The notes under the pieces were generated by a model. That model worked only from the letters and a program-made list of their open reading frames with translations. It ran no database searches and was not told the origin of the DNA. The position numbers and the translations under genes are program-made. Positions 15,439 through 22,769 of a DNA stretch of 35,217 bases are shown in pieces. Position 1 is the first letter of the stretch, and the number at the start of each line of letters is the position of its first letter. This stretch comes from JADGGV01 sp035715725 (lineage in GTDB: Bacteria; Gemmatimonadota; Gemmatimonadetes; Longimicrobiales; RSA9), in contig DASTKT010000239.1 of assembly GCA_035715725.1 (NCBI GenBank), forward strand, positions 1 to 35,217, written 5' to 3'.

Positions 15439-16461
15439 CTACTCGGTCTCGCGAGCCGGCACCGGTGCCTCCGCCGTCTCCAGCACCGGCGACTCCCCCA
15501 GCCCCATGTGCGCCAGCCACCGCTCCGCCTCCAGCGCCGCCATGCACCCCGTCGCCGACGCCGTGATCGCCTGGCGGTAGAAGTCGTCCATGACGTCACC
15601 GGCCGCGAACACGCCGTCGACGCTCGTCGCCGTCCGCCAGGGCCTCACCTTCACGTAGCCATGCGGCGTGAGGTCCAGTTGCCCTCCGAGGAACTCCGTG
15701 TTCGGCTTGTGACCGATGGCGATGAAGAGCCCGCCGAGCTCGAGGTCCTCCCGCTCGCCCGAGACCGTGTCCACCAGCCGCACGCCGCTGATCTGGTCGT
15801 AGCCCAGCACTTCCGCCACTTCCTTGTTCCACAGCACGCGGATCTTCGGGTGGCCGAGGACCCGGTCCGCCATGACCTTCGACGCCCGGAACTCGGCGCG
15901 CCGGTGGATGATCAGGACCTCCCGGCCGAACTTCGTCAGGTAGAGCGCCTCCTCCATCGCCGTGTCGCCGCCGCCGACCACGGCCAGGACCTTGTCGCGG
16001 TAGAACGGCAGCGCCCCGTCGCACACGGCGCACGCGCTCACACCACCCCCCATCTGGGCCAGGCGCTCCTCGTTGGGCACCCCCAGCCACTTGGCGTACG
16101 CCCCCGTGGCGACGACGACCGTGAGCGCCTCGACCTCCGCCGAGTAGTTCGGCCGAACGCGGAACGGATGACGCGAGAAGTCCACGCTCTGGACGTTCTC
16201 GCTGATCACGCGCGTCCCGAAACGGAGCGCCTGCTCCTTCATCTTCTCCATCAGGACCGGCCCGGTGATCCCCTGCGGGAACCCCGGATAATTCTCGACC
16301 TCGGTCGTGTTCATGAGCTGGCCGCCGGGGAGCAGCGTCCCCAGCGGCTCGCCCTCCAGCACCAGCGGATCGAGCGACGCCCGGGCGCCGTAGATGGCGG
16401 CCGTCCAGGCCGCCGGACCCGAGCCGATGATCACCAGGGTTTCGCGCGCGATTGAGGCCAT
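15439..16461 (-). CDS. trxB: Thioredoxin-disulfide reductase
   Basis: 340 aa. FAD-dependent enzyme that passes electrons from NADPH to thioredoxin. Signatures: FAD site GSGPAAW (13-19), redox-active CAVC (C144, C147), NADPH site GGGDTAMEE followed by HRR, and GVFAAGDV near the C-terminus. The usual GPAG of the FAD loop reads GPAA. The start is the ATG giving MASIARE; no Shine-Dalgarno is evident but a good promoter lies upstream. Probable partner of the thioredoxin at 3044-3505. Confidence 0.95.
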   Translation of the reverse strand: MASIARETLVIIGSGPAAWTAAIYGARASLDPLVLEGEPLGTLLPGGQLMNTTEVENYPGFPQGITGPVLMEKMKEQALRFGTRVISENVQSVDFSRHPFRVRPNYSAEVEALTVVVATGAYAKWLGVPNEERLAQMGGGVSACAVCDGALPFYRDKVLAVVGGGDTAMEEALYLTKFGREVLIIHRRAEFRASKVMADRVLGHPKIRVLWNKEVAEVLGYDQISGVRLVDTVSGEREDLELGGLFIAIGHKPNTEFLGGQLDLTPHGYVKVRPWRTATSVDGVFAAGDVMDDFYRQAITASATGCMAALEAERWLAHMGLGESPVLETAEAPVPARETE

Positions 16462-16513
16462 GATACTGGTCGTCTGAAGCTGAGGGTGAACGGGTTTCGG
16501 CGCGCCTGCGCGC

Positions 16514-16542
16514 AAGATAGATCCGGCGTCGCGCGGCGGCAA
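16514..16542 (-). promoter_or_regulatory. Promoter of trxB
   Basis: TTGCCG (16542-16537), 17 bp, TATCTT (16519-16514) on the minus strand. Start near 16507, leader about 45 nt. Confidence 0.5.
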
Positions 16543-16621
16543 CGCGCCCTCCCGAGGGGACGAAAGGCTGGCGCCCGGAGCATGCCGGCGCTAGGTTTTC
16601 CCACCACACCGGAAGTCAGCC

Positions 16622-17314
16622 ATGGATCTTGCACACTCTTCTCTCGAAGCAAAAATCGAGCGGCTCCTCTCCTCGCTGGCGGGGGTGGTCTCGGCCCGGG
16701 TCGTCGTCGGTCCCCAGGGCGAGGTCGAGGAGATCCACGTCCTCGCGACGCCCGCCGTGCACCCCAAGCAGGTCGTCCGGAACGTCGAATCGGCGCTCTC
16801 CGCCGGCCTCGGCGTGGTCGTCGACCGCCGCACCGTCAGCGTCGCCCAGGTCCGGGACGAGTTCCTCGATGACGTCGTCGCCGAGCCCGAGGCCCTCGTG
16901 GCCGAGGCGGCCGAGTCCGCCCTCGCCGAGAGCCAGCGCCTCGAGTTCGTCCGCTACGACGCTCGCCTCTTCGGCATCCAGGAGGCGCACTGCCACGTCG
17001 TGCTCCGCCGCGGCGCGGACGAGTTCAGCGGGGCCGGCCAGGGACCCAACACACCCCAGGGCCGCGCCGAGGCCGCCGCCCGCGCCCTCTTCGCCGCCGT
17101 CGTCGCCAGCCGCGGATCCGACGACGTGGCCCTCGAAGGCGCCGCCCTCGTCGAGACGAACGGCCGCACCTTCGTCCTCGTCGCCGCGCACGGCCTCACC
17201 GGCCGCCAGACCATCCCCCTCACCGGTGCGGCGCCTCTAGGCCGCTCCGCGGAAGAGGCCGCGATCCTCGCCTCGCTGCAGGCGACGAATCGCTGGGTCG
17301 AGCTCCCGTCCTAG
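16622..17314 (+). CDS. Conserved protein of unknown function, paralogue of the 18641 product
   Basis: 230 aa, soluble, no signal peptide. Two parts: an N-terminal alpha/beta unit (LAGVVSARVVVGPQGEVEEIHVLA..VVRNVESAL..VDRRTVSVAQV) and a C-terminal unit from about residue 105 (RYDARLFGIQEAHCHVVLRRG..RAEAAARALFAAV..FVLVAAHGL). Both align along their length with the gene at 18641-19351. I recall similar uncharacterised proteins in other phyla but no function. First gene of a three-gene cluster; TAGGTT at 16592-16597 may be its -10 box and GGAAG its ribosome site. The kinase-like gene follows after 28 bp. Confidence 0.8.
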   Translation: MDLAHSSLEAKIERLLSSLAGVVSARVVVGPQGEVEEIHVLATPAVHPKQVVRNVESALSAGLGVVVDRRTVSVAQVRDEFLDDVVAEPEALVAEAAESALAESQRLEFVRYDARLFGIQEAHCHVVLRRGADEFSGAGQGPNTPQGRAEAAARALFAAVVASRGSDDVALEGAALVETNGRTFVLVAAHGLTGRQTIPLTGAAPLGRSAEEAAILASLQATNRWVELPS

Positions 17315-17342
17315 CCCCCGATCCCGGTCCTCGAGGTCCCCG

Positions 17343-18644
17343 TTGCTCGCGAACGATCGCCTCGCCGCTCCCGCGGAAGCGGAGCCCGCCGTCCCCGAAG
17401 ACGACGCGCGGCGGCTCGGCGCGCGCATCCGCGACGACATGCGCGACCCGCTGGAGCGCATCCTCCTCTTCGCCCGCCGCCTGGCCGAGACCGGGGAGAC
17501 GAACCCGGCGGCCCGCGCCGCGGCGGAGGCGATCACGCGCTCCGCCGAGGACATCGTCGCCCGGCTCTCGCGCTTCGAGGACGTCGCCCGCGACCTGCTC
17601 GCCGAATCGGCCGGCGCACAGCCTCCGGTCGAGGTCGTCCTCCCATCCGGCCTGGCCCACACCCTCGCCGGTGAGCTCGGCGGGCTGGCCCGCCAGATCG
17701 ACGCCGCCGCCAGTCAGCCGGCGGGCGCCGCCTCGCTTCAGCCGCGCCTCAAGCGCGCCGCGCGCCTGGCGAGCCTGTGGCTCGCGCCGCGCCCGGACGC
17801 CGGCCGCGCCCGCGCTACCCCGCGCCCATCGTGGTCCGCGGCCGGCGCCGGCCGCGCCGCGACCGCGCCGGATGCGCCGGCGTCTCCCGCCGTCGAGGTC
17901 GGTAGCAGCATCGCCATCAAGGCGCTCACCGCGCGCCTCGAGCGCCTCCAGGCCGCCCACCGCGCCCTCCAGGCGCAGTCCGCGGACCGCGAGCGCCGCT
18001 GGCGCCTCCGCATCCAGGAGCTCCGCAACGCCGCTCACGCGCTCCTCTCCTGGGGCTTCGCACTGCGCCGCTCCCCGCTCCAGAAGACGCCCTGGTTCGC
18101 GCCCCTGCTCCGCGCCACCGACAGCGTGCTCCGGCGCGCCGAGGAAACGCTCGACGCCGGAGAGCCGCCCGCCGACCTCGTCGTCCACGTCCAGGAGGTC
18201 GACCTCGGCGTCGCCGCCCAGGAGGCCATCGAGGCCATCCGCCCCACCGCCGACCTCTGCCAGCTCATGCTCGTCCTGGCTGGCCCGCCCGTCGGGGAGA
18301 CGGTCCACGTCGCCGCGGACCCGGATCGCGTCCACCAGATCCTCCAGAATCTCCTCCGCAACGCCATCGACGCCACCCCGGCCGGTGGCTCCATCGCCGT
18401 CTCCATTCACGGCGACGACGACGCCGGCATCGTCGAGGTGGAGGACACCGGTTCGGGCCTGCCGCCCGAGGTGTTCTCCACGCTCTCCACCGACGCGCTC
18501 GAGGCCTCCGACGAGGTCCTCGGCCTCGGCCTCGCGTTCTCCCGCGAGCTCGCGCTCCGCATGGGCGGCCGACTCTCCGCCGCGGCGCCCGATCTCGGCG
18601 ACGGCGCCCGACTCCTGCTCCGACTCCCGCGCACCGCCTCGTGA
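17343..18644 (+). CDS. Histidine-kinase-like ATPase with degenerate H-boxes
   Basis: 433 aa from TTG, chosen because GAGGT lies 5 nt upstream and no better start fits the gap. No signal peptide or membrane helix. Two DHp-like segments appear: RDDMRDPL (30-37), where Asp stands for the phospho-accepting His, and QELRNAAHAL (225-234), where Gln does. A low-complexity linker and probable coiled coil (191-226) lie between. The C-terminal HATPase is intact: N-box LLRNAIDA (N340), G1 EDTGSG (367-372), G2 GLGLAFS. So it should bind ATP but may not autophosphorylate conventionally. It sits between two paralogous unknowns and overlaps the last by 4 nt. Confidence 0.85.
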   Translation: MLANDRLAAPAEAEPAVPEDDARRLGARIRDDMRDPLERILLFARRLAETGETNPAARAAAEAITRSAEDIVARLSRFEDVARDLLAESAGAQPPVEVVLPSGLAHTLAGELGGLARQIDAAASQPAGAASLQPRLKRAARLASLWLAPRPDAGRARATPRPSWSAAGAGRAATAPDAPASPAVEVGSSIAIKALTARLERLQAAHRALQAQSADRERRWRLRIQELRNAAHALLSWGFALRRSPLQKTPWFAPLLRATDSVLRRAEETLDAGEPPADLVVHVQEVDLGVAAQEAIEAIRPTADLCQLMLVLAGPPVGETVHVAADPDRVHQILQNLLRNAIDATPAGGSIAVSIHGDDDAGIVEVEDTGSGLPPEVFSTLSTDALEASDEVLGLGLAFSRELALRMGGRLSAAAPDLGDGARLLLRLPRTAS

Positions 18645-19351
18645 GTAGCTCCGGCACCCCGCCGAGGGACGAACCGCGCCAGGTCGAGGCCTTTCTCGCC
18701 GAGGAGATCGAACGCCTCCCCGGCGTCGTCGCCGCCGCGATCCATCTCGGGCCCGCCGCCGAGATCCGCGAGGTCTACATCGCCGCCGCACCCGGCACCT
18801 CCGCCGCCGACCTGCAGAGCGCCACCGTCGCGATCCTCGCCCGCAACGGCGTCGACGTCGCGCCCGCCGTCGTGCGCGTCGGTGCCATCCAGGAGCCGCT
18901 CGGCGCGCCCGCCGCGCCGACCGCCGCCACGCCGCCGCTGCCCGGGACCGTGCCCGACTCCGTCGCCGCGCAAGGCCGCTTCATCCTCCTCGACAGCGTC
19001 GACATCCAGACCTCCGGCGGCCACATCGTCTGCCGCGTCCGACTCCTCCGCCAGGGCGAGCACCTGGAGGGTGAGGCCCGCGAGCTCGATACCGAGCTCG
19101 GCCGCGCCCGAGCCGCCGCCCGCGCCACCATCGCCGCCGCCGAAAACGCGTCGCCCTTCGCGCTCGGCCTCGAAGGCGCCGCCTTCGTCGACCTCTTCTC
19201 CCGCCGCTACGTCGTGGTCTCCGTCGAGGCCTCCGCCGCCCGCCGCTTCGTCACGCTCGCCGCGCTCCTCGCCCTCGAGTCCAACCGACCCGTCGAGGAA
19301 GCGGCCACGCTCGCGACGATCCGGGCCATCGAGCGCTTCATCTCCTGGTAG
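18641..19351 (+). CDS. Conserved protein of unknown function, paralogue of the 16622 product
   Basis: 236 aa from GTG in a GTGA overlap with the kinase-like gene. Same two-part layout as its paralogue: N-terminal EEIERLPGVVAAAIHLGP..IREVYIAA, a Pro/Ala linker (about 90-110), and a C-terminal unit (VDIQTSGGHIVCRVRLLRQGEH..RAAARATIAAAE..VVVSVEA). Translational coupling suggests it acts with the ATPase, for instance as a subunit or a signal-input module. No catalytic motif seen. The products may form a complex, which is inference. Confidence 0.8.
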   Translation: MSSSGTPPRDEPRQVEAFLAEEIERLPGVVAAAIHLGPAAEIREVYIAAAPGTSAADLQSATVAILARNGVDVAPAVVRVGAIQEPLGAPAAPTAATPPLPGTVPDSVAAQGRFILLDSVDIQTSGGHIVCRVRLLRQGEHLEGEARELDTELGRARAAARATIAAAENASPFALGLEGAAFVDLFSRRYVVVSVEASAARRFVTLAALLALESNRPVEEAATLATIRAIERFISW

Positions 19352-19408
19352 CCCCGCGCCGCCTCGCACGACTCCTCGCCCACCCCCACCTCGCACCCCG
19401 TTCGGCCC

Positions 19409-19437
19409 TTGCTCCATTCGTGGCCCCGCGCTACCTT
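19409..19437 (+). promoter_or_regulatory. Promoter of the iron-uptake operon
   Basis: TTGCTC (19409-19414), 17 bp, TACCTT (19432-19437). The transcription start, near 19444, falls inside the palindrome at 19442-19460, an arrangement suited to repression. Confidence 0.5.
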
Positions 19438-19441
19438 GCGA

Positions 19442-19460
19442 GTTGAGAACCAATCTCAAC
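19442..19460. promoter_or_regulatory. Fur-type operator candidate
   Basis: A 19-bp palindrome with 7-bp arms GTTGAGA and TCTCAAC around ACCAA, overlapping the predicted transcription start. It has the TTGAGAA-n-TCTCAA character of Fur-family boxes and precedes FTR1-type iron genes. Another metal regulator (DtxR family) is possible. Confidence 0.55.
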
Positions 19461-19482
19461 TGCGCCGCCGGGGGAGTACGCG

Positions 19483-20031
19483 ATGGGCGCGAGGCAGGGC
19501 GTTTCCTTCATCTCGATCGTGCTGGTCGGCGCGGCGGCGCTCCTCGTCGCCGGGTGCCAGAGCGACGGCGCCGCGAAGGCCGAGGCCGAGCCGCCTGCCG
19601 CGGCGGCGCGTGCATCGGTGCCGGGCGGGCTGATCCCGGGGACTCCCGCGGGGGGCCTCCAGGATTGGATCACGGACGTGCGGCGCGGCCTCGCGGCCGC
19701 GGCCGAGCGGTCAGCGAGCGATCCGGCCGGCGCGCAGCGGCAGGCGCTCGAGCTGTACCTCACCCGACAGGAATACATCGAGCAGTACTACGGGACGGGC
19801 GGCCGATTGAACGCCGGTCCGGCGCTGGGTCCGGCGGTGAAGGCGGCGGAGGACCGATTCCACGAGGTCCTGCAGCAGATGCGCCCCGGCGCGGGGTCGG
19901 CGGCAGGTGGGCTGGCCGGCGGGGTGGCGCGGCTCTCCGCGCAATACGACACGGTGCTCGCGGCGGCGAAGTCCGCGGGCGTGCCGCTGCTGCCGCGGGG
20001 GGACGCGGCGGCGCCATCCGGGGCGCCGTGA
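19483..20031 (+). CDS. Lipoprotein related to the FTR1 ectodomain (iron uptake)
   Basis: 182 aa. The lipobox LLVAGC gives a lipid-anchored periplasmic or surface protein. The helical mature part (DVRRGLAAAAE..ALELYLTRQEYIEQYYGTGG..AAEDRFHEVLQQM) matches the ectodomain of the next gene (ALRVYLDEFEVLESTYG..EARFHALLG), so it is likely an EfeO/FTR1-ectodomain-like accessory that presents iron. The ATG has GGGGGAG before it; its stop overlaps the next GTG (GTGA). Behind a Fur-type palindrome. Role is inferred from context. Confidence 0.7.
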   Translation: MGARQGVSFISIVLVGAAALLVAGCQSDGAAKAEAEPPAAAARASVPGGLIPGTPAGGLQDWITDVRRGLAAAAERSASDPAGAQRQALELYLTRQEYIEQYYGTGGRLNAGPALGPAVKAAEDRFHEVLQQMRPGAGSAAGGLAGGVARLSAQYDTVLAAAKSAGVPLLPRGDAAAPSGAP

Positions 20032-20750
20032 TCGCCCGGCGCCTCGCGGCCGTCCTGCTCGCCCTCGCGATCGTCGCCTGGGGGAGGTCGGGCGCCGCGC
20101 AGACCCTGCCGCCGCGCCCGCTTGGGCCCTGGCTGGAGGATATCTCGGGCGCCGTCGGCCGCGTGGAGGCCACGGCCCGGGCCGGGCGGCTGGAGGACGC
20201 CCGGCAGGCGGCGCTGCGGGTCTACCTCGACGAGTTCGAGGTGCTGGAGAGCACGTACGGCGTGGCTGGGGCGTACGGGACGGCGGCGGCGGCCGAGCGG
20301 ATCGGTGAAGCGGAGGCACGCTTCCATGCGCTCCTCGGTGCCGCGACGCCGGGCGCGGCGGCTTCGCTCGCGGCGTCGCTGCGCGCCGATCTCGCGGCGT
20401 TGCGCGGCGAGGTCGGGAACGTCGCCCCGGCTCGTCGGCCGGGTCCGCTTGCCGGGCCGGCCTCCGCTCCCCCGCTCCCGTCCGGGCCGGGGATGCGGGC
20501 GGGGCGCTCCGGGCCGTGGAGCACGCCTACCTCGAGAGGATCGAGCCGCTGGAGGCGCGGATCGCGCAGGGTCGGGTGGCCCGGATCGAGCGCCTCATCC
20601 ACCTCCGGCTCCGGCCGGGGCTGGCGCGGGGCGCGGACACGGCGGAGGTGGCGCGGGACATCGCGGCGTTGCGCGGGGAGCTGCTCGCCGCCGACGCCGT
20701 GCTCCGGGCGGGAACGCCCTTCTGGTTCGGGGCCGCGAATGCGTTCGTGA
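20028..20750 (+). CDS. FTR1-family iron permease, N-terminal ectodomain part (apparent frameshift)
   Basis: From GTG overlapping the previous stop. A signal peptide (ARRLAAVLLALAIVAWGRSGAAQ) leads into a helical EfeO-like ectodomain (DISGAVGRVEATARAGRLED..YLDEFEVLESTYG..EARFHALL). After about 20480 the reading turns into Arg/Ser/Gly-rich nonsense up to the stop at 20750, while sensible FTR1 sequence resumes in the -1 frame (ALRAVEHAYLERIEPLEARIA). The break lies in a G-rich tract (CCGGGGATG at 20488-20496); one missing G would restore a single protein of about 510 residues. Sequencing error, mutation or programmed shift cannot be separated here. Confidence 0.7.
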   Translation: MIARRLAAVLLALAIVAWGRSGAAQTLPPRPLGPWLEDISGAVGRVEATARAGRLEDARQAALRVYLDEFEVLESTYGVAGAYGTAAAAERIGEAEARFHALLGAATPGAAASLAASLRADLAALRGEVGNVAPARRPGPLAGPASAPPLPSGPGMRAGRSGPWSTPTSRGSSRWRRGSRRVGWPGSSASSTSGSGRGWRGARTRRRWRGTSRRCAGSCSPPTPCSGRERPSGSGPRMRS

Positions 20751-21556
20751 TCCTGGTGCGGGAGGGGCTGGAAGCGGTGCTGCTGATCGGTGCGCTACTG
20801 GCCTACCTCTCGGCGGCGGGGGCGGGCCGGCGCGAGCGGCGCCAGATCTTCGTCGGCGTCGGCGCCGGGATGCTGGCCACGCTGGCCACGTGGGTGCTCG
20901 CTCGCACGTTCGTCCCGCTGGGCGGCGCGAGCCGGGAGCTCGTGGAGGGAGTCACGGGACTCCTGGCGGTGGGCGTCCTCCTGTACGTCTCGCACTGGCT
21001 CTTCCAGAAGACCTACATCCAGGACTGGAAGGAGTACCTGCGGCAGCACGTCGGCCGCGCCGTCACCAGCGGCTCCGCCATGGCGATGGCCTCGCTCGCT
21101 TTCGCCGCGGTCTACCGCGAGGGCTTCGAAACGGTGCTGTTCTACCAGGCGATCGTCTTCGACGCCGGCACCGGGTCGGTGCTCGCGGGCTGCGTGCCGG
21201 GGCTCGTGCTGATCGTCGGACTCGGCGTGGCGATCATCCGGATGGGGGTGAGGCTCCCGCTGCGACGGGTCTTCGGCGTTACGAACGCGATCCTGCTCTA
21301 CCTCGCGGTCGTCTTCCTCGGGAAGGGGATCTACAACCTCCAGGAGGCCGGCCTCTTCGCGCCCCACCCCCTCGGCTGGGTGCCCGACCACGGCGCGCTG
21401 CGTCAGCTCTTCGGGCTCTACCCCATCGCCGAGTCGCTCGCGGCCCAACTCGTCCTGCTGACCGCACTCTCCGCCGTCTCCATCTACTTCCGGCGACGGC
21501 TTGCGCGGCAGCGCGCGGCGGCCGCCGCGCCGCCCCGTCTCGCTACGTCTCGCTGA
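20516..21556 (+). CDS. FTR1-family iron permease, membrane domain
   Basis: 346 aa as read from the in-frame GTG, though it is probably the continuation of the preceding ORF through a frameshift. A helical stretch (HAYLERIEPLEARIA..) precedes about seven transmembrane helices. Both iron-binding REXXE motifs are present: REGLE (82-86) and REGFE (201-205), as in FTR1/EfeU. Imports iron across the cytoplasmic membrane. The basic C-terminal tail overlaps the convergent response-regulator gene by 14 bp. If translated alone it lacks a signal peptide, but the membrane domain could still insert. Confidence 0.85.
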   Translation: MEHAYLERIEPLEARIAQGRVARIERLIHLRLRPGLARGADTAEVARDIAALRGELLAADAVLRAGTPFWFGAANAFVILVREGLEAVLLIGALLAYLSAAGAGRRERRQIFVGVGAGMLATLATWVLARTFVPLGGASRELVEGVTGLLAVGVLLYVSHWLFQKTYIQDWKEYLRQHVGRAVTSGSAMAMASLAFAAVYREGFETVLFYQAIVFDAGTGSVLAGCVPGLVLIVGLGVAIIRMGVRLPLRRVFGVTNAILLYLAVVFLGKGIYNLQEAGLFAPHPLGWVPDHGALRQLFGLYPIAESLAAQLVLLTALSAVSIYFRRRLARQRAAAAAPPRLATSR

Positions 21557-21944
21557 CCGCCGTCGGCGGCCCGACGAACTTCTCCACCTCCTGGACCACG
21601 CGCCGCGGCTCGACCGGCTTCGCCAGATAGCCGTCACAGCCGGCCTGAAGCGCCTTCTGCCGGTCTTCCTCCAGCGCATGAGCGGTCAGCGCGATGATCG
21701 GGATGGCGTCCGTGGCCGCGTCGGCCTTCAGCCGCTGCGTGGCCTCCCAGCCGTCGATCTTCGGGATCGAGATGTCCATCAGGATCAGGTCCGGGAGGTC
21801 CTGCCTCGCCCGCGCCACGCCTTCCTCGCCGTCCCGGGCCTCGATCACACGGTAGCCGACGTGCTCGAGGATCGTCCGGTACACGACGAGATTGTCCTCG
21901 TTGTCCTCGACGAGAAGGACGGTCTTCCTGGTGTTGTTGCTCAT
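21543..21944 (-). CDS. Stand-alone response-regulator receiver protein
   Basis: 133 aa, a single receiver domain with no output domain. Acidic pocket E13-D14, phospho-acceptor D57 (LILMDISIP), T87 (ALTAH), K109 (LAKPVEP). Similar to CheY/DivK-like phosphorelay proteins. The ATG overlaps the stop of the Cys/His-rich unknown by 4 nt. No kinase is adjacent on this strand; the only kinase-like gene in view is at 17343 and lacks an evident phospho-His. Its 3' end overlaps FTR1 by 14 bp. Confidence 0.93.
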   Translation of the reverse strand: MSNNTRKTVLLVEDNEDNLVVYRTILEHVGYRVIEARDGEEGVARARQDLPDLILMDISIPKIDGWEATQRLKADAATDAIPIIALTAHALEEDRQKALQAGCDGYLAKPVEPRRVVQEVEKFVGPPTAVSET

Positions 21945-22747
21945 GCCCGGCTCGACGCCTCGGGTTGGGAACGGGGATTTCGGGCGGGAAGCAACGAACC
22001 CGCCGATACAGAAACCATGCCAGTATCTGCCGTCAGGAGGTGCAACGCACCGTGACAGTGGGAGATCGTGCCCACCAGGAACCGCAACCAGCGGTCCCCG
22101 CCCGCTGCGCGCCGGACCGCCTCGGTGACCGCCGCGCGGGCGGTTGCCACCTCGGCGAGCGGGTAGGCGCCGACCCCGTACGCCAGGTGGTGGCAGTGGA
22201 ACAGGTGGAGCTGCTCGACGCGCTGCCCCCCTTCCTCGAGCGCCGCCGCAAGCTGCCGAACCGTCCGATCCAGGTCCCAGAAGCGCGGCCCTCGAGTCTT
22301 CGGGCAGCGCTCCGGCTCGATGCAGTTGACCGGGCAGACCCAGTCCGCGTGGGAGAGGAGGAGCGGACCACCGTCGGCCTGCCGCTGGAACGGCGTCCCC
22401 GGTAGGCGGCGGAACGGCTCGAGCGTCCAGTGGACGTCCGCGCACTCCTCGCGCACGCGCCGGAGCAGCCACGCCAGTGCCAGGTGCGGCGTGAACGGCG
22501 GGGTGACGAGCTGGTCGTCCGAGCGCAGGTCGGCCTCGCCGAGGCGCCGGTCGAGGAAATCGTCCCAGCCGCTCCGCTCGAACCGGAGCGGCGCCTCCCG
22601 GCCCAGCTCCCGGGCGGCCTGCGGCGCCTCGCCGTGGTCCACCACCACGACCTCGTCCACCGCGAGAGCGCCCGCCGCGCGGGCCCGCAGGAGCTGCCGC
22701 GCGTAGAAGGTGCCGTAGCAGCCGCCGCCCATCACGTAGAAACGCAT
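21941..22747 (-). CDS. Cys/His-rich protein of unknown function, possible metal or Fe-S protein
   Basis: 268 aa. The N-terminus MRFYVMGGGCYGTFYA..VVVVDHG looks like a Rossmann-type glycine loop. The middle has CPVNCIEPERCP (C138, C142, C148), ferredoxin-like in appearance but with only three Cys at CX3CX5C spacing. HCHH (184-187) and HCH (230-232) could bind metal. It lies 22 bp after a ferredoxin-NADP reductase-like gene and overlaps the response-regulator start, so electron transfer or metal sensing is plausible but unproven. I do not recognise the family. Confidence 0.7.
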   Translation of the reverse strand: MRFYVMGGGCYGTFYARQLLRARAAGALAVDEVVVVDHGEAPQAARELGREAPLRFERSGWDDFLDRRLGEADLRSDDQLVTPPFTPHLALAWLLRRVREECADVHWTLEPFRRLPGTPFQRQADGGPLLLSHADWVCPVNCIEPERCPKTRGPRFWDLDRTVRQLAAALEEGGQRVEQLHLFHCHHLAYGVGAYPLAEVATARAAVTEAVRRAAGGDRWLRFLVGTISHCHGALHLLTADTGMVSVSAGSLLPARNPRSQPEASSRA

Positions 22748-22769
22748 CGCGCCACCGTATCGGCGACGG

